NCBI RefSeq assembly: GCF_900566085.1
Contig: NZ_UPHT01000119.1
Span: 1 to 64,000 of the forward strand
Source of the DNA: Mycobacterium attenuatum
GTDB lineage: Bacteria; Actinomycetota; Actinomycetes; Mycobacteriales; Mycobacteriaceae
Length of the DNA stretch: 64,000 nt
Reading direction: 5' to 3'
Below are positions 40,359 through 52,957 of the stretch, piece after piece. Made by a program: the position numbers and the translations under genes. Position 1 is the first letter of the stretch; each line of letters opens with the position of its first letter. The notes below the pieces were generated by a model. The model saw only the letters and a program-made list of their open reading frames with translations, ran no database searches and was not told where the DNA came from.

Positions 40359-41027
40359 GTGGCCCCACCCCGCCGAAGCCGGCCAGCCGTACTGGCCGAA
40401 AGCGTGGCTGACTACTGGAACCACAACACCGCTTATCACCCGTGGGTGCTCGACATCGCAGCGCGCCACCACGGCGACGTCCTGGATATCGGTTGCGGGG
40501 AGGGCCTGCTGGTGCAGCGACTGGCGGCGGTGTCGCACCGAGTCGTCGGCATCGATCCCGACGCTCCCACGGTCGAGCGGGCCCGTCGCCGGCTCCACTC
40601 GATAGGCAACGTATCGGTCCAGCACTGCGACTTTCAAAGCTTCACCGCACCAGAGCAAAGCTTCGATGTCATCACCTTTGTGGCCAGCATTCATCACCAG
40701 CCGCTGCCGCCAGCGCTAGCCAAAGCACGCCGTTTCCTCAAGCCCGGCGGCGAACTGGCCGTCGTGGGGCTGGCGGCGAACAGGACGATCCGCGACTGGG
40801 CGTGGACTGTGCTGGGAACGCCCGTAGCCCGCGTGGGATCGCACCTTCATCGGGAGACGCGCGACATCGGCGTACCGGTCGCCGCGCCCCAGGAAAATCT
40901 CGATCAAATTCGCCGGATTGCCGACGACGTTCTCCCCAACGCCAGGATCCACAGAGGCCTTTACTACCGGTACCGGTTGCACTGGCGAAACGAAACGGGC
41001 GTCGCGGGCGTCCGACGTGACCGTTAA
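40359..41027 (+). CDS. SAM-dependent methyltransferase, class I
   Basis: A 222-residue protein with SAM-binding motif I VLDIGCGEGLLVQRL (near residue 41), acidic motif II VVGIDPDAP, and post-motif FDVITFVASIHH. The C-terminal part (TIRDWAWTVLGTPVARVGSH) resembles small-molecule methyltransferases, but the substrate is unknown. It starts with GTG 13 bp after aglA, likely in the glbO-aglA operon. Rv2472/Rv2473 occupy this place in M. tuberculosis; this is a different gene. Confidence 0.85.
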   Translation: MAPPRRSRPAVLAESVADYWNHNTAYHPWVLDIAARHHGDVLDIGCGEGLLVQRLAAVSHRVVGIDPDAPTVERARRRLHSIGNVSVQHCDFQSFTAPEQSFDVITFVASIHHQPLPPALAKARRFLKPGGELAVVGLAANRTIRDWAWTVLGTPVARVGSHLHRETRDIGVPVAAPQENLDQIRRIADDVLPNARIHRGLYYRYRLHWRNETGVAGVRRDR

Positions 41028-41043
41028 CGCCCGAGCTTGATCG

Positions 41044-41625
41044 TCAGCGCAGAACCAGAGCGGGATGGCCGCGCCGTCGGTACACCGAGCCGAAACGGGC
41101 GTCGAGCCGCAACCAGGTCGGCAGAACCCGGACCCGGATCATCTCGTCGGCGTCGGTCAGCTCGGCCGACTGCGGCAGGAAACCCATTGCGGTCAAAGCG
41201 AATACACAGCGCATCGGCAGCCCGACCACCACGTCGCCGGAACTGACCTGAATGACCTCCTGGTCCAGCAGCGAAACCGGCGGACCCTGAGAACTGCCGT
41301 ATTCCTTGGCCAAGCGTGCGCCTGTCGCCGCCAGATCCAGCATCACCCGGGCTGGCACGTCGTCAAGATGGACGAAACCGGTCTCCGGAGGCAGCGCACC
41401 TCGCCACGCCGAATCCATCGCGTAGCCCGGGTCGACGTAACCAGACGTGCCCATCGCCGCCAGGCCCCGCGCCAATCCGGCTGCGCCCACCGAAAAATCG
41501 CCGGGGCGCACCCGGCCCGCCACCACCCGACTGGCCAGCACGTCGAAACCCGTTGCTACCCAAGCCGTCAGCACTCCCGTCGATCGTGCCCGGACACGAA
41601 TAACCGCCGCGTCGTCGAGCCGCAT
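41044..41625 (-). CDS. Conserved mycobacterial protein (Rv2474c homologue), original start codon apparently lost
   Basis: 193 residues from the first usable start, ATG 41625. Homology with Rv2474c continues upstream in frame for 31 more codons (LWLTDPAHRADLATFVERAM precedes the ATG), up to ATA ACG GAG at 41718. There GGAGG lies correctly spaced, and Rv2474c has ATG ACG GAG. So ATG has become ATA. The protein may start at the rare codon AUA, at an upstream CTG, or be N-terminally short. Function is unknown; the gene follows the thioesterase, 8 bp after its stop if read from the ATA. Confidence 0.85.
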   Translation of the reverse strand: MRLDDAAVIRVRARSTGVLTAWVATGFDVLASRVVAGRVRPGDFSVGAAGLARGLAAMGTSGYVDPGYAMDSAWRGALPPETGFVHLDDVPARVMLDLAATGARLAKEYGSSQGPPVSLLDQEVIQVSSGDVVVGLPMRCVFALTAMGFLPQSAELTDADEMIRVRVLPTWLRLDARFGSVYRRRGHPALVLR

Positions 41626-41726
41626 CGCACGCTCGACGAACGTGGCCAGATCCGCGCGGTGAGCCGGGTCAGTCAGCCACAGACCGCGTTCGGCTCCACC
41701 TCCGGTTCCCTCCGTTATCGCCCCTC

Positions 41727-42143
41727 CTATTCGCGAAGCCAGCGTTGCAGATACTCCCGATGATGCGGGGACAATCGGACCAAGCGCTGCTCTTCGATAT
41801 GGAACGCGGCCAGCTGCGATTCGGCGATGACGGCCGGCTTCGAGTCCGGGTCCGCGTTGACCGACCGTACTTCGTAACCCAGCGTGAAGTCGACCGCGCG
41901 TAACCGTTTCACCCAGATCGTCACTTGCAGCGGCGAATCGGACAGCCGCAGTTGACCTTTGTAGCTGACCCGGACATCGGCGATGAGCAGGCCCGTAGTG
42001 GTGATGTCGGCGGCGAACGCGTCTTTGAGAAACGGGACGCGCGCCTCTTCCAGGATGGTGACCATGGTGGCGTGATTGACGTGCTGGTACATGTCAATGT
42101 CGGACCAGCGCACCGGAACCGGCGCGACGAAACCGACACTCAT
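41727..42143 (-). CDS. Acyl-CoA thioesterase, hotdog fold (Rv2475c homologue)
   Basis: A 138-residue 4-hydroxybenzoyl-CoA thioesterase-type protein. It has the catalytic loop [19 protein letters not shown] with the conserved Asp and HVNH, and the strand motif [11 protein letters not shown]. Probably hydrolyses an acyl-CoA; the specificity is unknown. The ATG overlaps the gdh stop by 4 bp, so it is translationally coupled to gdh. Confidence 0.93.
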   Translation of the reverse strand: MSVGFVAPVPVRWSDIDMYQHVNHATMVTILEEARVPFLKDAFAADITTTGLLIADVRVSYKGQLRLSDSPLQVTIWVKRLRAVDFTLGYEVRSVNADPDSKPAVIAESQLAAFHIEEQRLVRLSPHHREYLQRWLRE

Positions 42144-45100
42144 GCGGACGCCCCGCGCCCACTGGTGCGCGTCATCCGGCGGATCTGACGCGCCGCCACT
42201 GACAGCGTCGCAAGGTCTTTCGCGCCGCTTTCCCGGATTTCGTTGAGCGTGCGACGGGCCCGCTCCACCCGCGAGGCGCTGATGTGCTCCCACTCGGCGA
42301 TCTTCTGCTCCCCACTTTCGTCGGGCTCGCCAACAGCCAGCACGTCGAAACACAATGACCGCAGCGACGCATAGATATCGTCACGAATCGCCAGCCGCGC
42401 CAAGGCCTGCCATCGATCGTTTCGGGGCAGCTCGGAAACCGCGGTCAGCAGTCCGTCGGTGCCCAACCGGTCCATCAGGGCAAAGTAGGTGTCGGCGACC
42501 TCAGCCGTGTCGATCTCGATGATGTCGGCGATATCGATGATGTCGAGCAAGCTGTAGCGGTACAGGCCCACGGCGACCCGGTAGGCCAAGTCATGGGGTG
42601 CGCCCTGTTCGGTGAACTCGGCGGCCTCCCTTTCGACGATGGCCTTGTCGTCGCCGCGCAGCCACTCCGACATGCGCGGCGTCATGGCCTTGACCTTCGC
42701 GGCGAAGCGGTTGATCTCAGCACCGACGGCCAGCGGCTGCGGACGATAGTTGAGCAGCCAGCGTCCGGCCCGGTCGATCAGGCGGCGAGTGTCCAGCGTC
42801 AGCCGGTCCGACAGCGCAACCGGCAGATTCGCCGCGCGAATGCGCCGCCACAGGTGGTTCACCCCGAAGATGGCGTCGATGGCAACGTAGGTGCGCACCG
42901 CGTCAATCGGTGTCACTCCGACATCCTCCGCAAGCCGGAAGGCATAACTGATGCCGGCGTTGTCCACCAGATCGTTGATCAGCATCGTGGTGACGATCTC
43001 GCGACGCAGCTGGTGCGAGCGGATTTCCGGGGCGAACCGTTCCCGCAGCGGCCGTGGAAAGTAGTCGGGCAATCGGGACGCGAACACGTCCTGATCGGGC
43101 AGCTCGGTGTTCAGCACCTCCTCTTTGAGCGCCAACTTGACGTGCGCCATCAGCGTCGCCAGTTCCGGCGAGGTGAGCCCGATACCCGCCTCGGCGCGCC
43201 GCGCAATCTCCTTCTCCGACGGCAGCGCCTCCAACTCCCGATTGAGTCCGCGCTCGGCCACCAAGTGCCGTATCTGATCGGCGTGCACCGGCAACAGGCT
43301 GGCCGCATTGGCGCGGCTGGTACCCACCAGGTCGTTCTGGTCCTCGTTGTCGGTGAGCACCAGCCGAGCCACCTCGTCGGTCATCGACTCCAGCAGCTGT
43401 TTGCGTTCGACGGCCTGGACCTTGCCTGCGGTCACCAGCGAATCGATCAGGATCTTGATGTTGACCTCATGGTCGGAGCAGTCCACTCCGGCGGAGTTGT
43501 CCAGTGCATCGGTGTTGATCCGGCCGCCGGACAGATCAAATTCGACGCGGCCCAGTGCCGTCACTCCGAGGTTGCCGCCTTCGCCGATCACCTTGGCCCG
43601 CACTTGGTTGGCGTTGACCCGCACCGGGTCATTGGCCCGGTCGCCGACATCGGAGTCGGATTCTGACTCGGCCTTGATGTAGGTGCCGATGCCGCCGTTG
43701 AAGAGAAGGTCGACGGGTGCCTGCAGAATCGCGCGGATCAGGTTGGGCGGCGACATCTCAGTGGCTCCCCCGTCGCCCTGGCTGTCAATGCCGAGCGCAG
43801 CACGCACTTGTGGGCTGATCGGAATGGCCTTCTGCTCGCGGCTGTAGACGCCCCCGCCCTCGCTGATCAGCGACTTGTCGTAGTCGTTCCAGCTAGATCG
43901 GGGCAACTCGAACATCCGGCGCCGTTCTTCCCAGGAAGTGGCGGTGTCGGGGTCCGGGTCGAGGAAGATGTGCCGGTGATCGAAAGCGGCGACCAGCTTG
44001 ATGTGCCTGGACAGCAGCATGCCGTTGCCGAACACGTCGCCGCTCATGTCGCCGATGCCGACGACGGTGAAGTCCTCGGTCTGCGTGTTGACCCCGATTT
44101 CGCGGAAATGTCGTTTGACGGCCTCCCAGGCGCCCTTGGCGGTGATGCCCATGGCCTTGTGGTCGTAGCCCACTGATCCGCCGGAGGCAAACGCGTCACC
44201 CAGCCAAAACCCGTACGACTTGGCGACGTCGTTGGCGATATCGGAGAACGTGGCGGTGCCTTTGTCGGCAGCCACCACCAGGTAGGCGTCATCGCCGTCG
44301 CGGCGTACCACCTCGGGCGGCGGGCTGACCTTTCCGGTCGCGTGATCGACGTTGTCGGTGACGTCGAGCAATCCGGAAATGAACAGCTGGTAGCACGCGA
44401 TGCCTTCGGCGCGGGTGGCGTCGCGGTCGGCGGCCGCGTCGCCGGTGGGCAACGGCGGCCGCTTGACGACGAATCCGCCCTTGGCGCCGACCGGCACGAT
44501 GACGGCATTCTTCACCGCCTGCGCTTTGACCAGACCCAGGATCTCGGTACGGAAGTCGTCGCGGCGGTCCGACCAACGCAGGCCGCCGCGGGCGACCGGG
44601 CCGAATCGCAGGTGCACACCTTCCACCCGCGGCGAGTACACGAAGATCTCGAACTTGGGACGCGGCAGCGGCAGCTCGTCGACCAACTGCGCGTCCAGCT
44701 TGACCGCCAGCACATTGCGGCTACGGGCCGAACCTTCGCGTGTCACAAAGTAATTGGTCCGCAATGTGGCCTGAACCAGCGAGGCGAAGGCGCGCAGGAT
44801 GCGGTCGGTGTCCAGACCCACCACCGCATCGATGTCGGCGGCGACAGCGGCCGCCGCGGCTTGCGCATCGCGCCTTGAGCCGGCCGGCCTGGAATCGAAC
44901 ATCGCCTCGAAAAGGGTGACCAGCGAGCGCGCGGTCGAGGCGTGCTCATTGAGCACCGATTCGATATAGGACTGACTGTAGGGAAAACCCGCCTGCCGCA
45001 AGTACTTGGCGTACGCGCGCAGCACGACAACTTGCTGCCAGGTCAGCCCCGCGCGCATCACCAGCTCGTTGAACCGGTCAATCTCGATCCTGCCCTGCCA

Positions 45101-46972
45101 GATGGCGGTGACGGCATCGGCGAACCGCCGGGCGGCCGCGTCCCGCTCGGCTGTCGTCGTCGATCGCGGAATGGTGCGATGCGGCGAGATCTTGAACTGA
45201 TAGATCCAAACCGGCAGCCCGTCGGGGCGGGTGACGGTGAACGGCCGCTCTTCGAGCACCTCTACACCCATGCTCTGCAGCATCGGCAGTAGTTCGCTGA
45301 GCGAGGCCGTACAGCCACCCAGGAACCAGGTCAGCTGAGCGAGGCCCTGTTCGTCTCGGTCGGAGAAGACCAGCTTGACCGAGTCATCGGCCAACTGGTT
45401 GATGATGGCGATGTGGCTTATGGCATCGGTGGGGCTGACCGCCTGCTTGTAGGCCTCGGAGAAGGCAGCGGCGTAATGCTCGGCGTCGTTGTGCCCGACG
45501 GAGCCGTCCGCCGCTGCGCCGATCAGCCGGTCGGCCCAGGTTCGCGCGGCCTCGCTCAGCAACCCTTGGATCCGGAGCCGGTTGGCTTCGGAAACATCGA
45601 TCGAGCCCGGTGGCGACGCAGCGTCCTCCTCTGGCAACCGAACCATGAAATGCATGAGCGCCCAAGGTGATTCACTGACCCGAGCGGTGAATTCCAGTCG
45701 CGTCCCGCCGAACTCGCGGACCAGAATGTCCTCGATCTGCAATCGCACTGCGGTGGTGTAGCGGTCGCGCGGCACATAAACCAGACACGAGACGAAGAAC
45801 TGCAGCCGGTCCACGCGCAGGAACAACAAAGCGCGTCGTTGGGAGCCAAGATCCACTACGGCTTTGGCCATCTCCAACAGCCGCTCGGCGCTCAGGGTGA
45901 AAAGCTCGGGGCGCGGAACGGTCTGGATGACATCGAGCAACAGCTGACCCGGGTGGCTGGGGTCGCTGCCGGCCAATTCGAGCGCCTGCCGAACCCGCCG
46001 CGAGATCGCCGGGATGTCCAGGACGTCGGCGTTCATGGCGGCGACCGTGAAGAGCCCGACGAAACGATGCTCGGTTAGGCTGCCGTCCTCGAGGTTCTCG
46101 CGCACCGCGATGGCGTAGGGGTAAGCACCGTAACGGAGGTAGCTGCCGACCCGCGCCTGAGCCAAAACCAGCAATTTGGATTCGTCGGTCAGCCGGGGCC
46201 TGGTGCCTGCCCGCGCCCGCAGTACGCCGAGGCCGCTGGCCCCGTCGCCGATGACCATTCCTTCGTCGACCCGGCAGGGCTGGTAGCCCAGCAGCAGGAA
46301 GTTACCGTTACCCAGCCAGCGCAGCAGCGCCGCCACCTCCTGACGATCAGGCGCTGCAAAATGACCTTCGGGATCATTGTCGACCGCTTCGGCCAACTCA
46401 CTCAGGGTGGCGATCATCGCCGCCGCGTCCGTCGCGACCCGCTGGACATCGGCCAGGACCCTCGGTAGCAGCCGTTCGACTTCAGTCAGCGCATTGCGAT
46501 CCACTGACGGAGACAGCTGAACGAAAATCCAGGCCTCACCGGTATACGGTGACGCGCCGGCCGCTTTGGGGTCGATGCGCAGCAGTTCACCGGCGGGGCT
46601 GCGGCGCACATCGAACACCGGCGTCATGATGGCGGCGTAGCCCACCCCGAGCCGGTGCAGTAACACCGTCACCGAATCCATCAGCATGCTGCCGTGCTCG
46701 GCGACTACTTGCAGCGCCGGCCCGAACCCGGCTGGGTCGTCTGCGTGATACACGGCAACACAGCTCTCACCGGCCGCACGATTTCGACCGAGGCGATAGT
46801 GCGCACCCAACGTACGTGGCGTGACCAGCGAGTCGGGGGTCTGCGATGCGTCGTCCGATTGACCCCGGTAGCTATCCCGATAGGCCTGCGAGATCCAGTC
46901 CGGGATATCAGCGGGTCGGGTGAACGCTGTCCACGCCCCGACATCCTGCTTAACTTCGGGATCGCTCGTCAT
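42140..46972 (-). CDS. gdh: NAD-dependent glutamate dehydrogenase, large (L180) type
   Basis: Oxidative deamination of glutamate to 2-oxoglutarate and ammonia with NAD+. At 1610 residues it belongs to the GDH180 class, with long N-terminal ACT-like regulatory regions (about 1-560), the central catalytic domain with the Lys-containing [14 protein letters not shown] and [12 protein letters not shown]-like ([16 protein letters not shown]) motif, and a C-terminal helical region. In M. tuberculosis the orthologue is controlled by GarA. The start at 46972 aligns with Rv2476c; an ATG five codons earlier is possible. Confidence 0.97.
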   Translation of the reverse strand: MTSDPEVKQDVGAWTAFTRPADIPDWISQAYRDSYRGQSDDASQTPDSLVTPRTLGAHYRLGRNRAAGESCVAVYHADDPAGFGPALQVVAEHGSMLMDSVTVLLHRLGVGYAAIMTPVFDVRRSPAGELLRIDPKAAGASPYTGEAWIFVQLSPSVDRNALTEVERLLPRVLADVQRVATDAAAMIATLSELAEAVDNDPEGHFAAPDRQEVAALLRWLGNGNFLLLGYQPCRVDEGMVIGDGASGLGVLRARAGTRPRLTDESKLLVLAQARVGSYLRYGAYPYAIAVRENLEDGSLTEHRFVGLFTVAAMNADVLDIPAISRRVRQALELAGSDPSHPGQLLLDVIQTVPRPELFTLSAERLLEMAKAVVDLGSQRRALLFLRVDRLQFFVSCLVYVPRDRYTTAVRLQIEDILVREFGGTRLEFTARVSESPWALMHFMVRLPEEDAASPPGSIDVSEANRLRIQGLLSEAARTWADRLIGAAADGSVGHNDAEHYAAAFSEAYKQAVSPTDAISHIAIINQLADDSVKLVFSDRDEQGLAQLTWFLGGCTASLSELLPMLQSMGVEVLEERPFTVTRPDGLPVWIYQFKISPHRTIPRSTTTAERDAAARRFADAVTAIWQGRIEIDRFNELVMRAGLTWQQVVVLRAYAKYLRQAGFPYSQSYIESVLNEHASTARSLVTLFEAMFDSRPAGSRRDAQAAAAAVAADIDAVVGLDTDRILRAFASLVQATLRTNYFVTREGSARSRNVLAVKLDAQLVDELPLPRPKFEIFVYSPRVEGVHLRFGPVARGGLRWSDRRDDFRTEILGLVKAQAVKNAVIVPVGAKGGFVVKRPPLPTGDAAADRDATRAEGIACYQLFISGLLDVTDNVDHATGKVSPPPEVVRRDGDDAYLVVAADKGTATFSDIANDVAKSYGFWLGDAFASGGSVGYDHKAMGITAKGAWEAVKRHFREIGVNTQTEDFTVVGIGDMSGDVFGNGMLLSRHIKLVAAFDHRHIFLDPDPDTATSWEERRRMFELPRSSWNDYDKSLISEGGGVYSREQKAIPISPQVRAALGIDSQGDGGATEMSPPNLIRAILQAPVDLLFNGGIGTYIKAESESDSDVGDRANDPVRVNANQVRAKVIGEGGNLGVTALGRVEFDLSGGRINTDALDNSAGVDCSDHEVNIKILIDSLVTAGKVQAVERKQLLESMTDEVARLVLTDNEDQNDLVGTSRANAASLLPVHADQIRHLVAERGLNRELEALPSEKEIARRAEAGIGLTSPELATLMAHVKLALKEEVLNTELPDQDVFASRLPDYFPRPLRERFAPEIRSHQLRREIVTTMLINDLVDNAGISYAFRLAEDVGVTPIDAVRTYVAIDAIFGVNHLWRRIRAANLPVALSDRLTLDTRRLIDRAGRWLLNYRPQPLAVGAEINRFAAKVKAMTPRMSEWLRGDDKAIVEREAAEFTEQGAPHDLAYRVAVGLYRYSLLDIIDIADIIEIDTAEVADTYFALMDRLGTDGLLTAVSELPRNDRWQALARLAIRDDIYASLRSLCFDVLAVGEPDESGEQKIAEWEHISASRVERARRTLNEIRESGAKDLATLSVAARQIRRMTRTSGRGASA

Positions 46973-47076
46973 ATCGACTGCTCCCAACTCATGACCGATA
47001 CCAGCGCGCTACTCGATTGCCCCACTCCTCAACGGCCGCACCGGCCGCATCGTCGCGGGGCTCGGCAGACCTGACA

Positions 47077-48753
<1,677 letters not shown>

Positions 48754-48830
48754 ACCGCGGTATTGCCTTTCTGGTCTTGCCGGATTATCCGGAGTATCCC
48801 GCCGACCATCCTAGGCACCGCCTATCGGCA

Positions 48831-49346
48831 TCAAGCCGATAGCGGTAGCGCGGTGTGCTCGGCAGCGTTCTGGACGACAGCCACCTCCGGGACGGACTCA
48901 GCCCGTGCGGCGCGGCAGCCGTCGTTCACAACGGTCCCGGATTGTCCTGTCATTGCAACTGCCGGTGCGTTCTCGGAGCTCGGGCCAGTGTAGCCGGGCT
49001 TCTCGATACGCACGAAGACCCGCGAGAGGTCTGGTCCGACCGACGTCGCCCGCATCTCCAACGAGGACCGACGATTGCCGTCGCGGTCCTCGTACTCACT
49101 GGTGTACACATGCCCCACCACAATCACCGGCGCACCCTTGCCCAGCGCCGCCCCCACGCCGCTGACCAGCTTGCCCCAGCAGTTGACGGTGATGAATAGC
49201 GAGTTGCCCGGCTCCCACCCGCCGTCGCTGGTCCGACGGCGGGAATTGCTGGCCACCCGGAACTTCACCACCTCCTGGTCGCCGACCTGCCGGCGTTGGA
49301 GATCGTTGACGATGTGACCGACGACAGTCAGCTGCGTTTCAAACAT
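48831..49346 (-). CDS. ssbB: Second single-stranded DNA-binding protein
   Basis: A 171-residue protein. An N-terminal OB fold (MFETQLTVVGHIVNDLQRRQ to about 110) has the SSB signature NSLFITVNCWGKL. The C-terminus lacks the acidic DDDIPF tip that recruits partner proteins. This fits the paralogue Rv2478c rather than the essential Ssb. GGAG 4 nt before the ATG 49346 fixes the start. Confidence 0.9.
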   Translation of the reverse strand: MFETQLTVVGHIVNDLQRRQVGDQEVVKFRVASNSRRRTSDGGWEPGNSLFITVNCWGKLVSGVGAALGKGAPVIVVGHVYTSEYEDRDGNRRSSLEMRATSVGPDLSRVFVRIEKPGYTGPSSENAPAVAMTGQSGTVVNDGCRAARAESVPEVAVVQNAAEHTALPLSA

Positions 49347-50569
49347 GTGGCTCCACATTCCTTTCGTAATCGGGCGAGCTAGTGCTCGTGCTCGTGTCCA
49401 TTGAGCCCTAGGCCACCGACATATCGGTGACTAACGGCACTGGCAAGCCGAACCTGTGGAAGAAGTCACGACTGGGGATGAGCGCCCGGCGATGTCGCCG
49501 TGCCCCGGCTTCCCCGGAACAGTTTTCTGCCTAACCCGAATGCCTGATTGTCTCTTAGAAGACGAGTGGGGTCGGCTGGTAACGCAGATATTCAAGCGCG
49601 GGACGGGATTTCGTGTGATGCGGCGTTTGAGACAGCGCGCAGGATTTCGGAGTGCGTCGAATTTCGCATTGCCTTCGGTGATCCATCACATCAGCCACCT
49701 GGGTCGCCGATGGGGTGAGGTGTTAGCGCTGCTCAGCTTGGAGCGCCAAATCCTTTGCGCGCCTTCGCATCGATGCAAGGGTCCATGGGGTTTGCGCTCG
49801 TGTTCCGGCGACCCCCGCGTTCGCTACCTGTTATCCGGGCGCAGGCGCAACTCGGACATGGTCACGTCGATCCGAGTGCCCGGTTGCGCTGACGGCGTCG
49901 AGCGTGCGCTGACGGGCTCGAGCGCGCACCGATGGCGCCGACTGTGCGTCGATGGCGCCGAACGTGCCGTCAGGGCGGGCCGCGACGAATGTTCCCGCCC
50001 CACAGGCACGCTCAACACCGTCACTGCGCACTCGATACGGCGGCATGGCTGTCGACCCAATAAGCATGCCTGTCATCCTCGCACTCCCGGAACACCAGCC
50101 ATAACACGAGGTTCGAGCAAAGGCGCGGGCATCGACATGCCAAACCGGCACCCACGGAGCGCACGCACATCCAAGGCCGCACACTCAGGAATTGAAGACC
50201 AGCAGTAGTGCGCCACTGCCGAGGTATCCGATCGCCGAACAGCTGACACATGTGGTGACCGAGATGGCCCAGTGTCGTGGAAGCCGGAAAGTCATTGTCC
50301 GCCATCCGAATCAAATCGGCCGCCAACGGTGACCGCACGCCCGCCAGCAGATCACAGTGACCCCGGGCGTGACGACCCAGGCGATCGGGCCACGCCGCTT
50401 CGGCCACGTCGGGGCCACCACGGCAGCCCGCAAACGCCAGACCCGCGCCGTTGGAATCGGTGTTCGCCAACTACCGAGGCAGTGACCGGTAGTCGCGGCC
50501 AGTGCCGTCCTGCGGACGAGCCCGAGGCGGCGACCCGGCCCCGCGTCCGACCAAGCCACGTCGATTCGA
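49347..50569. other. 1.2-kb region without a supported gene
   Basis: In M. tuberculosis H37Rv this interval holds an IS6110 copy and Rv2481c. Here I find neither transposase nor inverted repeats. Open frames exist on both strands (for example 250 codons at 49456-50208 and 149 at 50021-50470), but none shows known motifs or mycobacterial codon periodicity by eye. A short degenerate repeat is listed separately. This could be decayed coding DNA. Confidence 0.45.
49891..49972. repeat. Degenerate roughly 20-bp tandem repeat
   Basis: Four imperfect units built on GRCGSCGWSNGTGCG are seen at 49891-49910, 49911-49933, 49934-49953 and 49954-49972; the last two share GGCGCCGA. It lies in the gene-free interval upstream of ssbB. 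Confidence 0.5.
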
Positions 50570-52957
50570 CTAGGCGATGTCCGAGGACTTGTGGTCGGTC
50601 TGCCCCCGCCGGGCTTGGAACTCGCGGGCGATGAACTGATTGCGCGCGACCTTCTCGACATAGTCGAAGTCGCGCAGAATGTTTCGTAACTCGCACCGGA
50701 ACGCGCGCCGGCGTTCGGCGAGGTCCGGCGTCGGCGCGATCAGGTTCTGGTCAACGGCCACCTGGCGTGCGGTGGCGAACAGCAGCGTCGACACCGGTTC
50801 GCTGCTGCGCACCCGTGACTGGGCCACGTACTGGCGGCCGACCCCGAGAGCCAACTCCGTCAACTCCTTGTGTCCCACATCGGCAGGAGCATCGCGCAGC
50901 ACGTCGGCGACAATCTCATACGCCTCGAAGAACACCCGCAACATCGCGTCCGACATCAACGGCCGCTTCGCGTAAAGGATCGCGTCGATCCCGTCGGGGC
51001 CGGCGGCAACTTGGGTTTCCCAATCTTTGTGCCAGGCCATCTCTTCGGCGATGTTGGCCCGAAACGCGGCCGAATCGGCGAAATAGAAGTCAAATTTCAG
51101 CAGATCGCGCAACCGCATCGCCTGGTCCCAGAAAGCGGCCATGCGGTCACCGTCGCTGTGCCAGGCATGCGCGAGCGCGAGTTCGACGATCGAGGTCTCC
51201 AAGAAGGCGTGGATCACCGAGTTCCGATAGAACGCCGCCGCGAGTTCATCGTCGGGCGCTATGTACCACACCGGTTCCCGGCCGCTGTCCACCCGGGTGA
51301 CCGGGTGCCCGTTGGACAATGCGTCGACTGCTGCGCGCACCCCGTCGCGTGAGCGCAGCCGCAACGCGCTCGTCGACATCGGTGTCTGCTTGCGCTCCAG
51401 GTAGTCAAGGGAGTCCTGCAATGTGTGGTGCAGCTGATCGAGAGTTAGCGCGGTCCCGCGAGTCGTCAGCAGCAATCCAGACACCAACCCGGTCGCCGTC
51501 ACCGGCGTCGACTGCAAGATCCGCCACGCCACCTCAAACGTCATCTTCTGCAACGCAAGCCGTTTCGCTGCCGGATCATGAGCCAACGGACCGTTCGGTT
51601 CACCGAGATACTGTCTCATCGAAACTGCTTCGGGGAAACGGACATAGATCTTGCCGTAGTTGCGTTCGCCCTGCGCCTTGATAAACCGGTAGAGCCAGCT
51701 GAAACCTTCAGGCGTCTTCTCGGCGCCGCGTGCATAGGCGGCGTATTCGGCGATCTCGTGCAACTGGTCGAAACAGATCGAAACCCCTTGGAGCAAAATA
51801 TCGTCGCTGCGGCCGTCCAAGTAGGCCTCGGCCACATAGCTCATCAGTCCCAGCTTGGGCGGCAACATCTTTCCGGTACGGGACCGCGTCCCCTCAATAG
51901 ACCAACTCAGGTTGAAGCGCTTCTCGACGACGTAGCCGACGTACTCCTTTAGTACATACTTGTACAGCGGATCGTCGCCGATGTTGCGCCGGATGAAGAT
52001 CATTCCCGAGCGCCGCATCAGCGGACCCATCACGCCGAACGACAAGTTGATACCGCCGAACATGTGCACCGGCGGTAACCGGTTGTCCTGCATGGCCACT
52101 GGCACGACTGTGCCGTCGATATACGAGCGGTGCGAGAACAGCAACACTGCCGGATGCGATTCCAGTGCGGCACGCATGGCAGCAACCTGGTATTCGTCGT
52201 AGTCGAATTCGGGGTCGAAACCTCGGCTGATCAGTTTGCCCAGAACGGAAATCAGGTCTACTGACACCTGGCTCCAACCGGTGGCCAGTTCATCGAGAAT
52301 TCTGCCGGCCTCTTCGACGGTGGCACCGGGTATCTGCTTCAGGCCGGCACGGAACCGCGCTGACGCCAGCATCTCTGGCTTGACCAACCGAGGAGATTTG
52401 TACTGGGGCCCGAGAATCCGGTACTCGGCACGTGCCAACGCCAGGACCGCCCTGCGCGTGACGAACTGGGCGAATTCGCGCTTGTTCTCGCCGACGGTGG
52501 TGTCGCGCCATTGCTGACGCAGTTCGGCGACCGTTGCCGCCTCGCCGGCCACCACCCTGGCCCGCCGGGGGTCGGCGCGCAGGATGCGCCGCTGCTGACG
52601 TGGGTTGGGGTGGTAGGGATCCCGACCGGGGAGCAACCCCGCCACCTTGGCCGCTCTGCTGCGATCCGGTGGCGGGAGCCAGAACACCCGCACCGGCACG
52701 ATCGACCGGTCCTCGAGTGATTCGGAGCCGGCTTCGGGACCGTACCCGAGTTGCTCGGCCAGAGCGGTCAGCGCGGCTGGCGAAGCATTGCGCGGCGGCA
52801 GTCTCAAAACGTCGAATTTCGCCTCGGGATTACGGGCCCGCTGCTCGTCCAGCCAATGCATGATCAGCTGCATCTCGACCGGCGACTCCATCGACGCCAG
52901 CACCAGCGTGTCTTCAGCACTCAGGACTGCGCTGGTGTCGGCGACCGGTTTGGTCAC
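50570..52957 (-). CDS. plsB2: Glycerol-3-phosphate acyltransferase
   Basis: Transfers an acyl group to glycerol-3-phosphate, the first step of phospholipid and triacylglycerol synthesis. The 795 residues carry the acyltransferase motifs: HX4D in [11 protein letters not shown], the [11 protein letters not shown] loop, [13 protein letters not shown], and [13 protein letters not shown]. Length equals that of Rv2482c within six residues. It overlaps plsC by 4 bp, first... in the order WS/DGAT, plsC, plsB2 it is the last gene of the minus-strand unit. Confidence 0.95.
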   Translation of the reverse strand: MTKPVADTSAVLSAEDTLVLASMESPVEMQLIMHWLDEQRARNPEAKFDVLRLPPRNASPAALTALAEQLGYGPEAGSESLEDRSIVPVRVFWLPPPDRSRAAKVAGLLPGRDPYHPNPRQQRRILRADPRRARVVAGEAATVAELRQQWRDTTVGENKREFAQFVTRRAVLALARAEYRILGPQYKSPRLVKPEMLASARFRAGLKQIPGATVEEAGRILDELATGWSQVSVDLISVLGKLISRGFDPEFDYDEYQVAAMRAALESHPAVLLFSHRSYIDGTVVPVAMQDNRLPPVHMFGGINLSFGVMGPLMRRSGMIFIRRNIGDDPLYKYVLKEYVGYVVEKRFNLSWSIEGTRSRTGKMLPPKLGLMSYVAEAYLDGRSDDILLQGVSICFDQLHEIAEYAAYARGAEKTPEGFSWLYRFIKAQGERNYGKIYVRFPEAVSMRQYLGEPNGPLAHDPAAKRLALQKMTFEVAWRILQSTPVTATGLVSGLLLTTRGTALTLDQLHHTLQDSLDYLERKQTPMSTSALRLRSRDGVRAAVDALSNGHPVTRVDSGREPVWYIAPDDELAAAFYRNSVIHAFLETSIVELALAHAWHSDGDRMAAFWDQAMRLRDLLKFDFYFADSAAFRANIAEEMAWHKDWETQVAAGPDGIDAILYAKRPLMSDAMLRVFFEAYEIVADVLRDAPADVGHKELTELALGVGRQYVAQSRVRSSEPVSTLLFATARQVAVDQNLIAPTPDLAERRRAFRCELRNILRDFDYVEKVARNQFIAREFQARRGQTDHKSSDIA

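Noticed and set aside
49456-50208. 250-codon plus-strand frame in the gene-free interval
   Set aside because: No motif, no ribosome-binding site, and composition unlike neighbouring genes.
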